A stretch of DNA of 64,000 nt from Alienimonas californiensis (GCF_007743815.1 NZ_CP036265.1:1452501-1516500); one strand, 5' to 3'; counted from the stretch's first letter, positions 27,912 to 36,576 are shown. Translations and numbers: made by a program. The notes: generated from the letters alone by a model not told the origin.

Positions 27912-27923
27912 CCGGACGCCGGA

Positions 27924-29213
27924 TCAGGCGAGGCCGCGGACGTCGATCTGGCCGGTGACGGCCGCGGAGATCAGGGCGGAGCGGCGTTCGAGCAGCAGGG
28001 CGACAGCGGACTCGGCATCGCGGGCCATCTGGCCGAATGTCGTAGCGATTGTCGCACAGCGATCGGCTATAGCCTTCTGCTCCGACAGCGGCGGCAGAAC
28101 GATTCGACGATTGGCAACGGTGGATAGATTCATCCGAGTCCGGGTTGTGCCCGTTCCGTATAGTCCCGCGTCGTAACTCGCGGACACATTGAGGCATAGG
28201 GAGACGAACTTGGCATCCGACGAACTCTCATCCAAGCGAAAACGGAAGCAGTCGGCCTTTACCATCGTAGGCCCGAGATCAGCCGGAGCGACGCAAGCTC
28301 GCCCGAGCAGATGGTTGGCGTCTCCAAGACCTGCAACAACAAGGTCCCCGCCCCGCACGTCGTGGCCGCCCCCGAGACCTTCGCGATAGTAGTCTGGGTC
28401 TATGAACGCCTCACTTTCCCGTTCGAACTCGCCGTCGCGAATGTTCCCGAGTCGTATTACTCGCACGCCTTCCTCGACGTAATGCGAGGACTTCAGGCCG
28501 GAGCCGAAGGGGCCATCACAGAACTCTGTTGCGACGCGGCTTAGCTTAAGCACCTGCCAATGCTCCGGCACGTCGCCGAGCCAGTTGACGCCGGTGGGTT
28601 TGCGGGGGGCGGCGGGGTCGAGGCCGCGGGTGACCACCCGCGAGATCGCCGCCCGCCGCTTTTCGGCCAGCAGCCCGATCAACCGCCGCTGCTCCGCCAC
28701 TAACCCATCAATCTTCCCCGTCTCCCGGTCGAGGTACGCCGCGATCGCCGTTTGCTCGTCTCTCGGCGGGAAGACCCATGGGCGTTCCAACGTCTCGCGG
28801 ACCTTCACGAATGGTTGGGCCGTTCCGCCAATCACCCACCAGTTGCGAACGTTGGTCACGTACCAGAAGAAGTCGCGATCGGCGTCCGGTCCGCAGAACA
28901 GGCAGTGTGTATTTGCGACCACGCCCCATTCACGGTCCGCCTTAAAGGTCTTACCGCATAGAGCCCCCACGGCACTCAGCACGATTCCCTCGCCGCTGTA
29001 GTCGGCCTCCTCGACCCACACGTCTTGTCCGGAAGCACTGAAGGCCGGCACGAGATCGTCAGCGGGCTCCGGTGAACACTGCCCCTTGATCAGGGTGCCT
29101 CCCGCCTTGCTGCTGACGATCCGTTTAGGCGGGATCACCTCCCACCCCGCCGGCACCTCGCCCAGCCACTCCACGCCGCTGTCCTTATAGCTCTCGTATC
29201 GCGACAGGCTCAC
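27924..29213 (-). CDS. hsdS: Type I restriction-modification specificity subunit
   Basis: 429 residues, starting at GTG 29213 whose GTGA overlaps the hsdM stop. Two target-recognition domains are visible, each opened by the usual phrase (YKDSGVEWLGEVPAGWEV and GVNWLGDVPEHWQV) and each closed by a PP-x-x-EQ-x-AI helix (FPPRDEQTAIAAYLD, LPPLSEQKAIADRC). It binds a bipartite DNA target and places HsdM and HsdR. Base use is less GC-extreme in the second domain, which fits domain exchange. Full length and no obvious damage. Confidence 0.96.
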   Translation of the reverse strand: MSLSRYESYKDSGVEWLGEVPAGWEVIPPKRIVSSKAGGTLIKGQCSPEPADDLVPAFSASGQDVWVEEADYSGEGIVLSAVGALCGKTFKADREWGVVANTHCLFCGPDADRDFFWYVTNVRNWWVIGGTAQPFVKVRETLERPWVFPPRDEQTAIAAYLDRETGKIDGLVAEQRRLIGLLAEKRRAAISRVVTRGLDPAAPRKPTGVNWLGDVPEHWQVLKLSRVATEFCDGPFGSGLKSSHYVEEGVRVIRLGNIRDGEFERESEAFIDPDYYREGLGGGHDVRGGDLVVAGLGDANHLLGRACVAPADLGPTMVKADCFRFRLDESSSDAKFVSLCLNVSASYDAGLYGTGTTRTRMNLSTVANRRIVLPPLSEQKAIADRCATIATTFGQMARDAESAVALLLERRSALISAAVTGQIDVRGLA

Positions 29214-30982
29214 GCCGACAGCCCCCCGATCATCGCGACGATGCGGTCGGTGACGATCTTCAACTCCGCGTCGATCGCCGCCAGCGCCCGCGGCGGGCGG
29301 AACACGTAGAAGTGCCGGTTGAAGGGGATCTCGTAGCCGATCTTCGTCTTCGAGTCGTCCACCCACGCGTCCGGGACGTGCGGCAGGACCTCGGCGGCGA
29401 GGTGCTCCTCCGGGTCGGCGTCCAGCGGGATTGTCTCCGTGTCCCGCAGCGAACTGTCCGCCTTCGGCTCGCCCTTCTGCTTGCGGCCGTTGTGCCGCAC
29501 GACGTTCCCGGCCGCGTCCCGCTCCGGCCGCTCCACGGTGATCTGCTGGTAGCCGAACGCCTCGTTGCGGAACACGCGGCTGACGGGGCGGTCGTACGCC
29601 CGGCCGTGCTCGTCGACCTCCGCCACGCTGGCTTCGACCCCGTCGCCGTGCAGGCGGACGATCGCGGCGATGTCCTCCGGGCCCAGCTCCTTCCGCTTGC
29701 TGCCGAGGCTCTTCCGCATCTTCCGGAACAGCCGCGAGCCGTCGATCAGTTGGACTTTTCCTTTTCGCTCCGGGGCTTTTCGGTTCGACAACACCCAGAC
29801 GTAGGTGGCGATGCCGGTGTTGTAGAACATGTCCGTCGGCAGGGCGACGATCGCTTCGAGGAGGTCGCTTTCGAGGATGTGGCGGCGGATCTCGCTCTCC
29901 CCGCTGCCGGCCCCGCCGGTGAACAGCGGCGACCCGTTCAGCACGATCGCCAGCCGGCTGCCGCCGTCCTTCGCCGGCCGCATCTTCGAAATCAGGTGCA
30001 TGAGGAACAGCAGCGAGCCGTCCGAGACCCGCGGCAGCCCGGGGCCGAACCGGCCGTCGAAGCCGCGGTCTTTGTGCTCCTTCTTGACGTCCTTCTGGAC
30101 CTTCTTCCACTCCACGCCGAAGGGCGGGTTGGAGAGCATGTAGTCGAACACTTGGCCCGGATGGCCGTCGTCCGAGAGCGTGTTGCCGTGCTTGATGCGG
30201 GCGACGTCCTGCCCCTTGATCAGCATGTCCGCCTTGCAGATCGCGTAGGACTCCGCGTTCAGCTCCTGCCCGCTGAGCACCAAGCGGGCGTCGGGGTTCA
30301 TGTCGGTCAGCCGCTCCTCGGCGGTGGAGAGCATGCCGCCGGTGCCGGCCGTCGGGTCGTAGAGGGTGCGGACGACGCCGGGCCGGGCGAGGACGTCGTC
30401 GTCCTCGGTGAACAGGAGGTTCACCATCAGGGCGATGACCTCGCGGGGGGTGAAGTGCTCCCCGGCGGTCTCGTTGGAGAGTTCGGCGAACCGGCGGATC
30501 AGCTCCTCGAAGACGTGGCCCATCTTGTCGTTGGGCACGACGTCCGGGTGCAGGTCGACGTTGGCGAACTTGTCGGTGACCAGATACAGCAGGTCGGCCT
30601 TCGCGAGCCGGTCGAGTTGGGCGGCGAACTCGAAGCACTCGAAGATGTCGCGGACCTCCGGGCTGAAGGCCTGCGTGTAGTCGTGCAGGTTCTCGGCGAT
30701 GTTGTCCTGGTCCCCGGCGGCCTTCGGCAGGTCCAGCGGGGAGTCGTTGTAGAACCCGTACCCGCTGGCCTTCCGCAGGAACGGCTCCGCCGGCAGCCCG
30801 GCCGCCTCGCGTTTCTCCTTCTCCGCCAGCACGGCCGACTTGGTCGCCTCCAGCACGCAGTCCAGCCGCCGCAACACGGTGAACGGCAGGATGACCCGCC
30901 CGTACTCGCTCTGCTTGTAGTCCCCGCGGAGCAGATCCGCGACGGACCAGATCAGGGCGGACAGGTTCTGCGACTCGGCCAT
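29210..30982 (-). CDS. hsdM: Type I restriction-modification N6-adenine methyltransferase subunit
   Basis: 590 residues from the ATG at 30982 (MAESQNLSALIWSVADLLRG). The helical N-terminus is followed by the methyltransferase core: the SAM-binding motif DPTAGTGGML and the catalytic NPPF box (LSNPPFGVEW). Later blocks include IVLNGSPLFTGG and LEAIVALPTDMFYNTGIATYVWVLSN. It methylates adenine in the HsdS target to protect self DNA. It is the first gene of the locus and is coupled to hsdS by the GTGA overlap. Confidence 0.97.
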   Translation of the reverse strand: MAESQNLSALIWSVADLLRGDYKQSEYGRVILPFTVLRRLDCVLEATKSAVLAEKEKREAAGLPAEPFLRKASGYGFYNDSPLDLPKAAGDQDNIAENLHDYTQAFSPEVRDIFECFEFAAQLDRLAKADLLYLVTDKFANVDLHPDVVPNDKMGHVFEELIRRFAELSNETAGEHFTPREVIALMVNLLFTEDDDVLARPGVVRTLYDPTAGTGGMLSTAEERLTDMNPDARLVLSGQELNAESYAICKADMLIKGQDVARIKHGNTLSDDGHPGQVFDYMLSNPPFGVEWKKVQKDVKKEHKDRGFDGRFGPGLPRVSDGSLLFLMHLISKMRPAKDGGSRLAIVLNGSPLFTGGAGSGESEIRRHILESDLLEAIVALPTDMFYNTGIATYVWVLSNRKAPERKGKVQLIDGSRLFRKMRKSLGSKRKELGPEDIAAIVRLHGDGVEASVAEVDEHGRAYDRPVSRVFRNEAFGYQQITVERPERDAAGNVVRHNGRKQKGEPKADSSLRDTETIPLDADPEEHLAAEVLPHVPDAWVDDSKTKIGYEIPFNRHFYVFRPPRALAAIDAELKIVTDRIVAMIGGLSA

Positions 30983-31592
30983 GGGCGTCCGTGCACTGGA
31001 ATAGATGACGAGGGCGGCGGGGCAGTGTGCCGCCGCCGACGCCGGGGCCGCAACCGGGTGCGGGCGTCTCCGCACCGGCCTGCGCACGGGACCGAGTTGA
31101 AGGTCTTCTCCGTCCGCGGGCCGTACAGCACTCTCACGAAACGCATCCCCCTCTCGCCCGCCTGGCTCCCGCGCCCGGCCGCGGGGGGCACTCGGTCGGC
31201 TCCCCCTCGGGCTCCGCGGGGGTATGGACCGCTCGTCGCAGATGGTCGGTTTTTGGAGCATTCCGTGCGGTTTCGAGCCTAACCTTCTCGGCGGCATGGG
31301 ATTGCGCGTTTTTTTCTACACCGGAGGCGCGGGGGCCGACGCCCCGCGACGGCGGTGCGGCAGGTACCTCTGAGGGTCTCCAGTCTCCGGTCCCGATTTC
31401 GGCGAGATCTTCTCACTCTCGGTCCGAGGCGGCGCAGAGAGTGGACGGCGCCGCCCTTAAAGCGGAATTCGAAATGGTTGGTCGATCGGTCAAACCGTGA
31501 CCGACCGGCGTCCGACGCGGGTTCCTGACATCTAAAAGAATGACGGCCGGGCCGCCCCGCAGGACGGCCCGATCGTCATCGTCGCGGCTGAT
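30983..31592. other. Gap upstream of hsdM
   Basis: About 610 bp. It should contain the leftward hsdM promoter. Apart from the IS110 fragment at 31080-31155 I see no gene. Confidence 0.5.
31080..31155 (-). pseudogene. Fragment of an IS110 transposase C-terminus
   Basis: On the minus strand this reads MRFVRVLYGPRTEKTFNSVP, aligning with the last residues of the intact neighbouring transposase (MRYVEELYAPRTKKVADSVP). DNA similarity covers about 60 bp, including TCCGTCCGCGGGCCGTACAG against TTCGTCCGCGGGGCGTACAG. The rest of that copy is absent. It is either an old element reduced to its end or an internal scar. Confidence 0.8.
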
Positions 31593-32855
31593 CTACGGGA
31601 CTGAATCAGCGACCTTCTTCGTCCGCGGGGCGTACAGCTCCTCGACGTACCGCATGAGGCCCTTGTTCAAGAGCATCTTTCGCTCGCCCCCCGCCAGGGC
31701 GTCCGGCCCGGTTGTCGGCGGCAGGTCGATCTCGTCGTAGACCGCGGCCAGTCCGTGGGCGGCCCGGGCGCGGGCGGGCCGCGGCTTCCCTGACTCCTCG
31801 GGGCGATAGGCCCGTTCGAGCTTCGTGAACTTCCGCGCCATCAGCATCGGCTGAGCGTACCGGTACGGCTCGTCGTTCTTGAGCATCAGGTGCGCGACAG
31901 TCACGAGCTTCCGGGCCAAGGCCATGATCGCCGCCTGACGCGGCTTCCGCTTCGCCAGCCGCTGGTAGAACGCCCCCAGCGGACCGGGGTGACGGGCGAC
32001 GTGCTGGCACGCCTCCGTCAGCAGTCCCCGGGCCTGCGGGTTGCCGACCTTGGTGATCCGGCCGTGGTAGCGCTTGTTTCCCGACTGCCGGGTCGAAGGC
32101 GCCAACCCCAGATACGAGGCGGCGTGGCTGCCGTCCTTGAACCGCTCGATCGGGCCGAGGGCGGCGGGCAGTCCGACGGCGACGACGTGGCTGACGCCCG
32201 GGAGCGTCATCAGCAGGCGGACCCGCGGATCCGCCCGGGCGATCTCGACGAGGAGCCGGTCGACCCGCTCCAGTTCCTCGCCGGCGTGCCGCCACTGCCG
32301 CAGGTGGCTGTCGAGCAGCATCCGGTCGTGTGGGTGGAGCTCCAGCGACTCCAGCCACGCCACCCCGGCGTTCGTCCACAGGCGCTTCATCGGCGGCCGC
32401 AACATCAGGCGCGAGAGCATCGCCTGCACCCGGTTCGCGTGCCGCCCCCGGCGCGACGTCAGCGCCGTGCGGTGGGTCATCAGGTCCCGTCGCATTTGCG
32501 TGTCGGCGTCCGGCTGCCAGACCGCGGGCAGATAATCGCACCGCAGCAGTTGGGCGAGGGTCTCGGCGTCGACCTTATCCGTCTTGATCTTCGCCTCGGC
32601 GATCGCCTTGGCCTTTACGGGGTTCCCGACGACGACCTGCTTCACATGCGGGCGGAGCAGGTCTACCACCGACCACGTGTTCGTCGTCGCCTCCAGCGCG
32701 ACCTGATCGGTCTTCTTGAGCGTCTTCCGGGCGAACTCCGTCAGCTCGTCGCGGAGGCACTCGACCCGATGTCGTTCCAGCACCTTGCCCGTGCGGTCGA
32801 TCACGCACGCCTCCGCAAAGTGCTTGTGCAGGTCGACGCCCACGTATCTGATCAT
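31593..32855 (-). CDS. IS110 family transposase (DEDD recombinase)
   Basis: 420 residues. The N-terminal RuvC-like domain opens with IRYVGVDLHKHFAEACVID (first Asp), ALEATTNTW (Glu) and KTDKVDAETLAQLL (Asp pair). The C-terminal part has the IS110 LPGVSHVVAVGLPA and YLGLAPSTRQSGNKRYHGRI blocks holding the catalytic Ser. Such enzymes recombine DNA guided by a bridge RNA encoded in the element's noncoding end. The start is the ATG at 32855; the frame is open far upstream, but those residues are low-complexity and not homologous. Confidence 0.95.
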   Translation of the reverse strand: MIRYVGVDLHKHFAEACVIDRTGKVLERHRVECLRDELTEFARKTLKKTDQVALEATTNTWSVVDLLRPHVKQVVVGNPVKAKAIAEAKIKTDKVDAETLAQLLRCDYLPAVWQPDADTQMRRDLMTHRTALTSRRGRHANRVQAMLSRLMLRPPMKRLWTNAGVAWLESLELHPHDRMLLDSHLRQWRHAGEELERVDRLLVEIARADPRVRLLMTLPGVSHVVAVGLPAALGPIERFKDGSHAASYLGLAPSTRQSGNKRYHGRITKVGNPQARGLLTEACQHVARHPGPLGAFYQRLAKRKPRQAAIMALARKLVTVAHLMLKNDEPYRYAQPMLMARKFTKLERAYRPEESGKPRPARARAAHGLAAVYDEIDLPPTTGPDALAGGERKMLLNKGLMRYVEELYAPRTKKVADSVP

Positions 32856-33181
32856 CGACGGACTCCCGGATTGAGGAGGGTTCGGCGTGGGCGGGCGGCG
32901 TTCGTCCGAGGCGGGCCCGGACGAAACGGGCGGTTCGGCAGCTACCTCTTCGGGCTCGGGGCCCAGCTGGGCGGGCCGCGGGGTGGCCAGTTGAAAAAGC
33001 GGGCTCGGAGCCCATACCCTTCGTCGGCCAGCCCCCGAGGCGACCGTCCACCTGTGGTCGAACGGGTTGAGAATCAGGAGGGCACCTCGGCCTGCGGCCC
33101 GGCGACGGGCAGCAGACCCGAGGCGACAGGTCCGATCAACGGCTTCCGGGCGGACGCCGCGATCGAAGACCCTCATACCCG
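32856..33181. other. Noncoding stretch upstream of the IS110 gene
   Basis: Contains several inverted repeats in GC-rich context (for example the TCCGAGGCGGGCCCGGACGA region near 32905). In IS110-group elements this side carries the bridge RNA. I cannot locate the element end or fold the RNA by eye. Confidence 0.35.
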
Positions 33182-33337
33182 TTAAAAAAGACCTCCGCGT
33201 CCGCGCGAGGGTCGCGGGGGCGGGGCTCGCCTCCGGGGCCGACGGTCGGCGGGTGGCGCGGACCGCGGGAACCGGGACGGTCGGCAGCGTCGCGGCGACG
33301 TGACGTACGATTCCTGAGGGGACGAAAACCGATTCAT
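33182..33337 (-). pseudogene. Degenerate copy of the 54-residue small gene
   Basis: The ATG at 33337 lies in the same context as the small gene at 34168 (CCGATATGAATCGG against CCGATATGTATCGG). The frame gives 51 residues, Arg/Pro-rich and unlike the hydrophobic 54-residue protein; another frame resembles it more (GIVRHVAATL). A hairpin-like stretch and a T-run (TCTTTTTT) end the unit at 33182-33190, as in the intact copy. Probably a decayed duplicate. Confidence 0.5.
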
Positions 33338-33475
33338 ATCGGAGCCTCGGTCGCGGGTCGGGGGAGCGAACACAGGTCACGGCGGGTTCGGGACAGACCG
33401 CAACCGCCCCCCGGCCGGGACGGCCGCAGGGGTTCGGGGAGATGGAGAGAGGATCGGTCAGCGGCGGTCGCCGCA
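33338..33475 (-). repeat. Diverged duplicate of 34169-34305
   Basis: Both stretches carry, on the minus strand, the end GGCGACCGCCGCTGA, a hairpin with CGGCCGTCCCGGC, a pyrimidine-rich linker and the ATG context of a small gene. The similarity shows that the 3' end of the 141-residue gene, the hairpin and the small-gene leader were duplicated. Confidence 0.75.
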
Positions 33476-33953
33476 CTGTGAGCCCGCCCGGGGAGCTCCG
33501 GGGAGGGCGTCGGTCGTCCCCAAGGCTCCCGCCCCAGGGAGGCGGACCCCGCGCGGATCCAAGACGCTCCCCCGTCGCCCGCTGGGAACGTCGCCGAGCC
33601 GGGCGTCCGGACGACCGGACGACCGCCGTCGCGGCGAGTCCGGGAGCGGAAACCGATCCGGCGGGACCGCCGGCGGCCCGGGGGCGGCCCGAAGTGGGCG
33701 CCCACTCGCCCCCTGGGATTGGGTCTCGGGGCATCCCGCCGCCGTTCCCGCCGTTCGCGAAATCGTCGTGCGCACCGCACCACTTTGCAGGCCTGACGTA
33801 TTTGCCGCCGCTGATGGGTTCCCGCGGCCGGTCGGCCACCGGAGCGGCCATCCGTCGGCGGGACATCTCGAGGCCTCCTCTCTCAAATCGACCGTTTCCC
33901 GGGAAGCCGCCCTCGGCCCGACCTCCCCCGAGCGTGCCCCGCTCCCACAGGCT
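33476..33953. other. Unassigned stretch between the duplicate and the terminator
   Basis: Open on the minus strand. A strong Shine-Dalgarno-like AGGAGG precedes ATG codons near 33870 and 33858, but the encoded residues are low-complexity and unlike the neighbouring genes. I see no recognisable product. It may be debris of the duplicated unit. Confidence 0.4.
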
Positions 33954-33991
33954 AAAAAAATCCCCCCGCGCCCGAGCCGGGTCGCGGGGGG
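33954..33991 (-). terminator. Intrinsic terminator closing the leftward cassette
   Basis: On the minus strand CCCCCCGCG pairs with CGCGGGGGG around a 12-base loop, followed by ATTTTTTT. It is the strongest terminator in the window and lies 12 bp after the stop of the 54-residue gene. Confidence 0.92.
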
Positions 33992-34003
33992 TGAGGGATC
34001 CCC

Positions 34004-34168
34004 CTAGGGGCGCGGCCGGCGGAGGCCGCGGCCCAGGGGGCCAGTGACGAGACCGACCGCCGCCAGGGCGATCGCGGAGCGGCCCAGCATGCGGGCCGCA
34101 GGGGGCAGGACGACCGCCAGCACGGCGACGGCGGGGCGGACGGCGGAGGGAGCGATGGACCGATACAT
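34004..34168 (-). CDS. Small hydrophobic protein, last gene of the cassette
   Basis: 54 residues, ATG at 34168 preceded by an AAAGGG Shine-Dalgarno-like site. The sequence (MYRSIAPSAVRPAVAVLAVV, then ARMLGRSAIALAAVGLVTG) could form one or two short membrane helices with basic ends. No family was recognised. Position (the last unit before a perfect terminator), ribosome site and the retained start context in its decayed copy support a real gene. Confidence 0.6.
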   Translation of the reverse strand: MYRSIAPSAVRPAVAVLAVVLPPAARMLGRSAIALAAVGLVTGPLGRGLRRPRP

Positions 34169-34226
34169 ATCGGAACCCTTTCGAAGGGAACGGGAAACAG
34201 AGGGAGAGCGGCGGGGTTGAGACGAG

Positions 34227-34257
34227 CCGCGGCCGCCCCCCGCCGGGACGGCCGCGG
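34227..34257 (-). other. Intercistronic hairpin before the 54-residue gene
   Basis: CCGCGGCCG and CGGCCGCGG form a perfect 9-bp stem with a 13-base loop, 31 bp after the stop of the upstream gene. No T-run follows, so it is better read as a processing or stability hairpin than as a terminator. The duplicate at 33.4 kb keeps a related hairpin. Confidence 0.7.
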
Positions 34258-34288
34258 GGGTTCAGGGGGCGACATGTGAGGGGACGGG

Positions 34289-34714
34289 TCAGCGGCGGTC
34301 GCCGGCCCGCTCCTTGAGGCCGTCGATCAGGCCGGACGCCTGCCGGCGGGAGAGCTCGGCGGCGTCGACGACGCCGAGGCGCCGCAGCTCGGCGGTCAGG
34401 TCCGCCCCCGCCCGCCGGGCGAAGGCGTGCAGGGCCCGCACCTGCTTCGGCGTGCTCGGCGGGTCGGACGGGGGGCGTGAGGTCGGCGCCGCCTGCTGGA
34501 GTCGGGCGGGTGCGTCGTCGGGATCCGCGACGCCCAGTTCGGCGTCGACGGCCCGGCGGACCACCCCGAAGCAGCCGCGGATCTGCCGCCGGAGCTTCTC
34601 CGGGTCCTTCAGCAGTTCGGCGGAGAGCTCCACCTCCAGGTGGACCATCGCCCCGCGGCTGCCGTAGTCCGGCTGCCCGATCTTGCGGCTCAGGCCGCAG
34701 TTCAGCTTCAGCAT
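34289..34714 (-). CDS. Unknown cassette protein, 141 residues
   Basis: The start ATG at 34714 has a good AGGAGG site. The N-terminal half begins MLKLNCGLSRKIGQPDYGSR and has a strand-rich segment AMVHLEVELSAELLKDPEKL followed by helices. The C-terminal third (TPKQVRALHAFARRAGADL, then LSRRQASGLIDGL) resembles the small helical tail seen on some phage recombination and single-strand-annealing proteins. I remember similar proteins from planctomycete accessory regions but no function. It follows the DnaN-like gene by 41 bp. Confidence 0.75.
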   Translation of the reverse strand: MLKLNCGLSRKIGQPDYGSRGAMVHLEVELSAELLKDPEKLRRQIRGCFGVVRRAVDAELGVADPDDAPARLQQAAPTSRPPSDPPSTPKQVRALHAFARRAGADLTAELRRLGVVDAAELSRRQASGLIDGLKERAGDRR

Positions 34715-34755
34715 GGGTCGAACCTCCTATGGGTGAGGGTGAGGGAATGGCTTGG

Positions 34756-36177
34756 TCAGGCGGCGAGGCCGCCGAGCCGTTTGAGGCCGTCGAGGGCACT
34801 GGCGACGGCCCGGTCCCGCCTCTTCAGCTTCCGCAGGTCCGCGGAGAGGGAGCGGGCCTGCGAAGCGGCCTCGGACAGCGTCGCGGCGAGGGCCGCGGTC
34901 CGGTCGAGGAGGGCTTCGGGATCCACAGCGGGGGCGTCGGGCTTGGGGCGGGGCATCTCGGGGGCGGGGTTTGAGGAGCGGAACGGGACGGTCGCGGGGG
35001 CCGGGGCGGCAGGAGAGGGCTCCGCCTCAGCGGCGAGCCGGACGGCCCCCTCGGCGGGGACGGGGTCGCCGGCGAGCGTGGCGAAGACGACGGTCGTCCC
35101 GCCGTCCCCGGGCGCGTCGCACCGGACCGGCTCCTCCGGCCCGTGCAGCGCCATCCGGGAGCAGCCGGCGGCGAGGGCCCGGGCCAGGAACCGCCGGTCG
35201 GCGACGGCGATCCCGGCGCCGCGGACGTTCGATGACGCCGTGGCCAGTTCCACCGGCTCCCCGCCCTCCTCGGCGGCCCGGACGAGGAACACGCCGTCCC
35301 GCACCTCCAGCGTGACCGGGCGGCGGTGGTCGCCGGTGCCCGGCAGGCGGTCCAGCCGGTCGGCCAGGAACGCCGCGTCGGCGTCCGACAGCGTCACGCT
35401 CGCCTTCCCCTCGCCGCCGGGCACGACGCGGTCCAAGTCCGGGAACCGGGCGTCGCGGGCCTCCGGCGTCCACAGCGTCCGGTCGCCCGCGGACAGGACG
35501 ACGAGCGGCACCTTCGGTCCGTCCGTCCTCCTCGCCACTTGGACCTCCGTGTCCTTCAACTGGGAGCAGCCGAGGACGTGCGGCGCCGGCAACAGGACGG
35601 GCTCGTCCCACGGGAAGGAATACCCGCGGGCGATGAGCAGATGATGGCTGTCCGTCGCCTCCACCCGGCCGCCGAGCGGGTCCAGCCGCACGCAGCCCAA
35701 GGCGTAGCGGGTGGACTCCGCGTCCGTCACGGCGACGACCTGCCGCAGGACGTCGGCGAAGCCGGGACCGGGGGCGTGGCACTCCTCCACGGCCGGCGGG
35801 ACGAACGCCGCCGCCCGGTCGCGCTCGGCTTTCTCCACCGTGCCGCGGGCGCTGCGGGGCACGCCCTTCTCGTCCCAGTTCGCCACCACGGCGTTCCCGC
35901 CGTCGGCTTCGGCGAGGGAGACGTCGCCGCTCCGGGCGGCGCCGGCCTCGGCCAACAGGTCGAAGGGTAGGACGAGGTCCGCCGGCGGGCGGTCGCCGTG
36001 GACGAGCAGGCTGACGCCCCGGCCGTCCGGGGCGATCGCGGTGAGGCGGGTTCCGCCCTCCTCGACGGCGTGAATACGGATCGGCGGGCCGGCGTCGCGG
36101 CCCTTCAGGTTCAGGTGTTTTCGCAGGACGAGCCGGAAACCGTGCAGCGTCCGGCGGGGCAAGGTGAGCGGGGGCAT
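34756..36177 (-). CDS. DnaN-like sliding-clamp relative with a coiled-coil tail
   Basis: 473 residues. The middle shows beta-clamp features: a paired-strand pattern VAVTDAESTRYALGCVRLD followed by GRVEATDSHHLLIARG, then a second domain SVTLSDADAAFLADRLDRLP and VFLVRAAEEGGEPVELATA. An Ala/Pro linker leads to a C-terminal coiled coil (LLDRTAALAATLSEAASQA, LSADLRKLKRRDRAV). A housekeeping clamp is about 370 residues without such a tail, so this is an accessory paralogue. A role in loading or retaining a polymerase or nuclease is inference. A hairpin with a T-run precedes it and a short GC hairpin overlaps its stop. Confidence 0.65.
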   Translation of the reverse strand: MPPLTLPRRTLHGFRLVLRKHLNLKGRDAGPPIRIHAVEEGGTRLTAIAPDGRGVSLLVHGDRPPADLVLPFDLLAEAGAARSGDVSLAEADGGNAVVANWDEKGVPRSARGTVEKAERDRAAAFVPPAVEECHAPGPGFADVLRQVVAVTDAESTRYALGCVRLDPLGGRVEATDSHHLLIARGYSFPWDEPVLLPAPHVLGCSQLKDTEVQVARRTDGPKVPLVVLSAGDRTLWTPEARDARFPDLDRVVPGGEGKASVTLSDADAAFLADRLDRLPGTGDHRRPVTLEVRDGVFLVRAAEEGGEPVELATASSNVRGAGIAVADRRFLARALAAGCSRMALHGPEEPVRCDAPGDGGTTVVFATLAGDPVPAEGAVRLAAEAEPSPAAPAPATVPFRSSNPAPEMPRPKPDAPAVDPEALLDRTAALAATLSEAASQARSLSADLRKLKRRDRAVASALDGLKRLGGLAA

Positions 36178-36214
36178 GGGGCCCTCTCGTGTTCGGAGTG
36201 GTTTGGATGAGGTG

Positions 36215-36249
36215 AAAAGGCCGGCGGCGGGGTTCGAACCCGCCGCCGG
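36215..36249 (-). terminator. Hairpin with T-run between the 68-residue and DnaN-like genes
   Basis: CCGGCGGCGGG pairs with CCCGCCGCCGG around GTTCGAA, and the minus strand continues with CCTTTTCACC. It lies 24 bp after the stop of the 68-residue gene and 38 bp before the next ATG, leaving little room for a promoter. Probably a partial terminator or attenuator inside an operon. Confidence 0.75.
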
Positions 36250-36272
36250 TCGTGGGCGCCGCGGCCTTCGGT

Positions 36273-36479
36273 TCAGTGGAAGGCGACCTTGCCGCGGCCG
36301 CAGCGGGCCAGGTCGCTGCGGCGGCGGGCCTGCTGCTCGTCCCAGTCGATGGGGCCGAGGTCGTCGTCGAAGTGGGCGAACGACGGCGGGCCATCGATCT
36401 GGAAGCCCATCCGGGCGATGTCCGCGACGCGCTCGCCCGTGACGGCGGCGATGCGGCGGTTCAATTCGTGCTGGGGCAT
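36273..36479 (-). CDS. Small unknown cassette protein, 68 residues
   Basis: Begins MPQHELNRRIAAVTGERVAD and continues IARMGFQIDGPPSFAHFDDD, ending basic. The N-terminal helix-turn-helix-like pattern and acidic middle are visible; no function is known to me. The start has AGGAG at the right distance (CAGGAGCAATCCCATG). It stands alone between two hairpins. Confidence 0.7.
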   Translation of the reverse strand: MPQHELNRRIAAVTGERVADIARMGFQIDGPPSFAHFDDDLGPIDWDEQQARRRSDLARCGRGKVAFH

Positions 36480-36510
36480 GGGATTGCTCCTGTTCTTGAA
36501 GTGGGAATGG

Positions 36511-36545
36511 AAAAGCGGCGGGCCGGCACTGGGCCGACCCGCCGC
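36511..36545 (-). terminator. Hairpin with T-run between the 86- and 68-residue genes
   Basis: GCGGCGGG and CCCGCCGC arms, extended by CGGCC/GCCGG, followed on the minus strand by TTTTCC. It lies 32 bp after the 86-residue gene's stop and 32 bp before the next start. Confidence 0.78.
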
Positions 36546-36576
36546 TTGGGGGGAAGACAGAGATGGAGCCGGGCCC

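Noticed and set aside
27684..27923. A toxin partner for the DUF433 protein.
   Set aside because: Only 12 bp separate it from the hsdS stop, and no PIN-like gene is adjacent.
31593..34799. A 1068-codon minus-strand frame joining the IS110 transposase to upstream sequence.
   Set aside because: Homology starts at the ATG at 32855; the upstream part is low-complexity and crosses hairpins, a terminator and other genes.
34756..36177. Calling this gene the chromosomal dnaN.
   Set aside because: It lacks the length and context of the housekeeping clamp gene, carries a coiled-coil tail, and lies in a mobile island.
36221..36249. GGTTCGAACC in a GC hairpin, resembling a tRNA T arm and a possible attachment site.
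   Set aside because: No acceptor, D or anticodon arms nearby; the T-run and position after a stop fit a terminator, and it does not match the tRNA-Gln 3' end.
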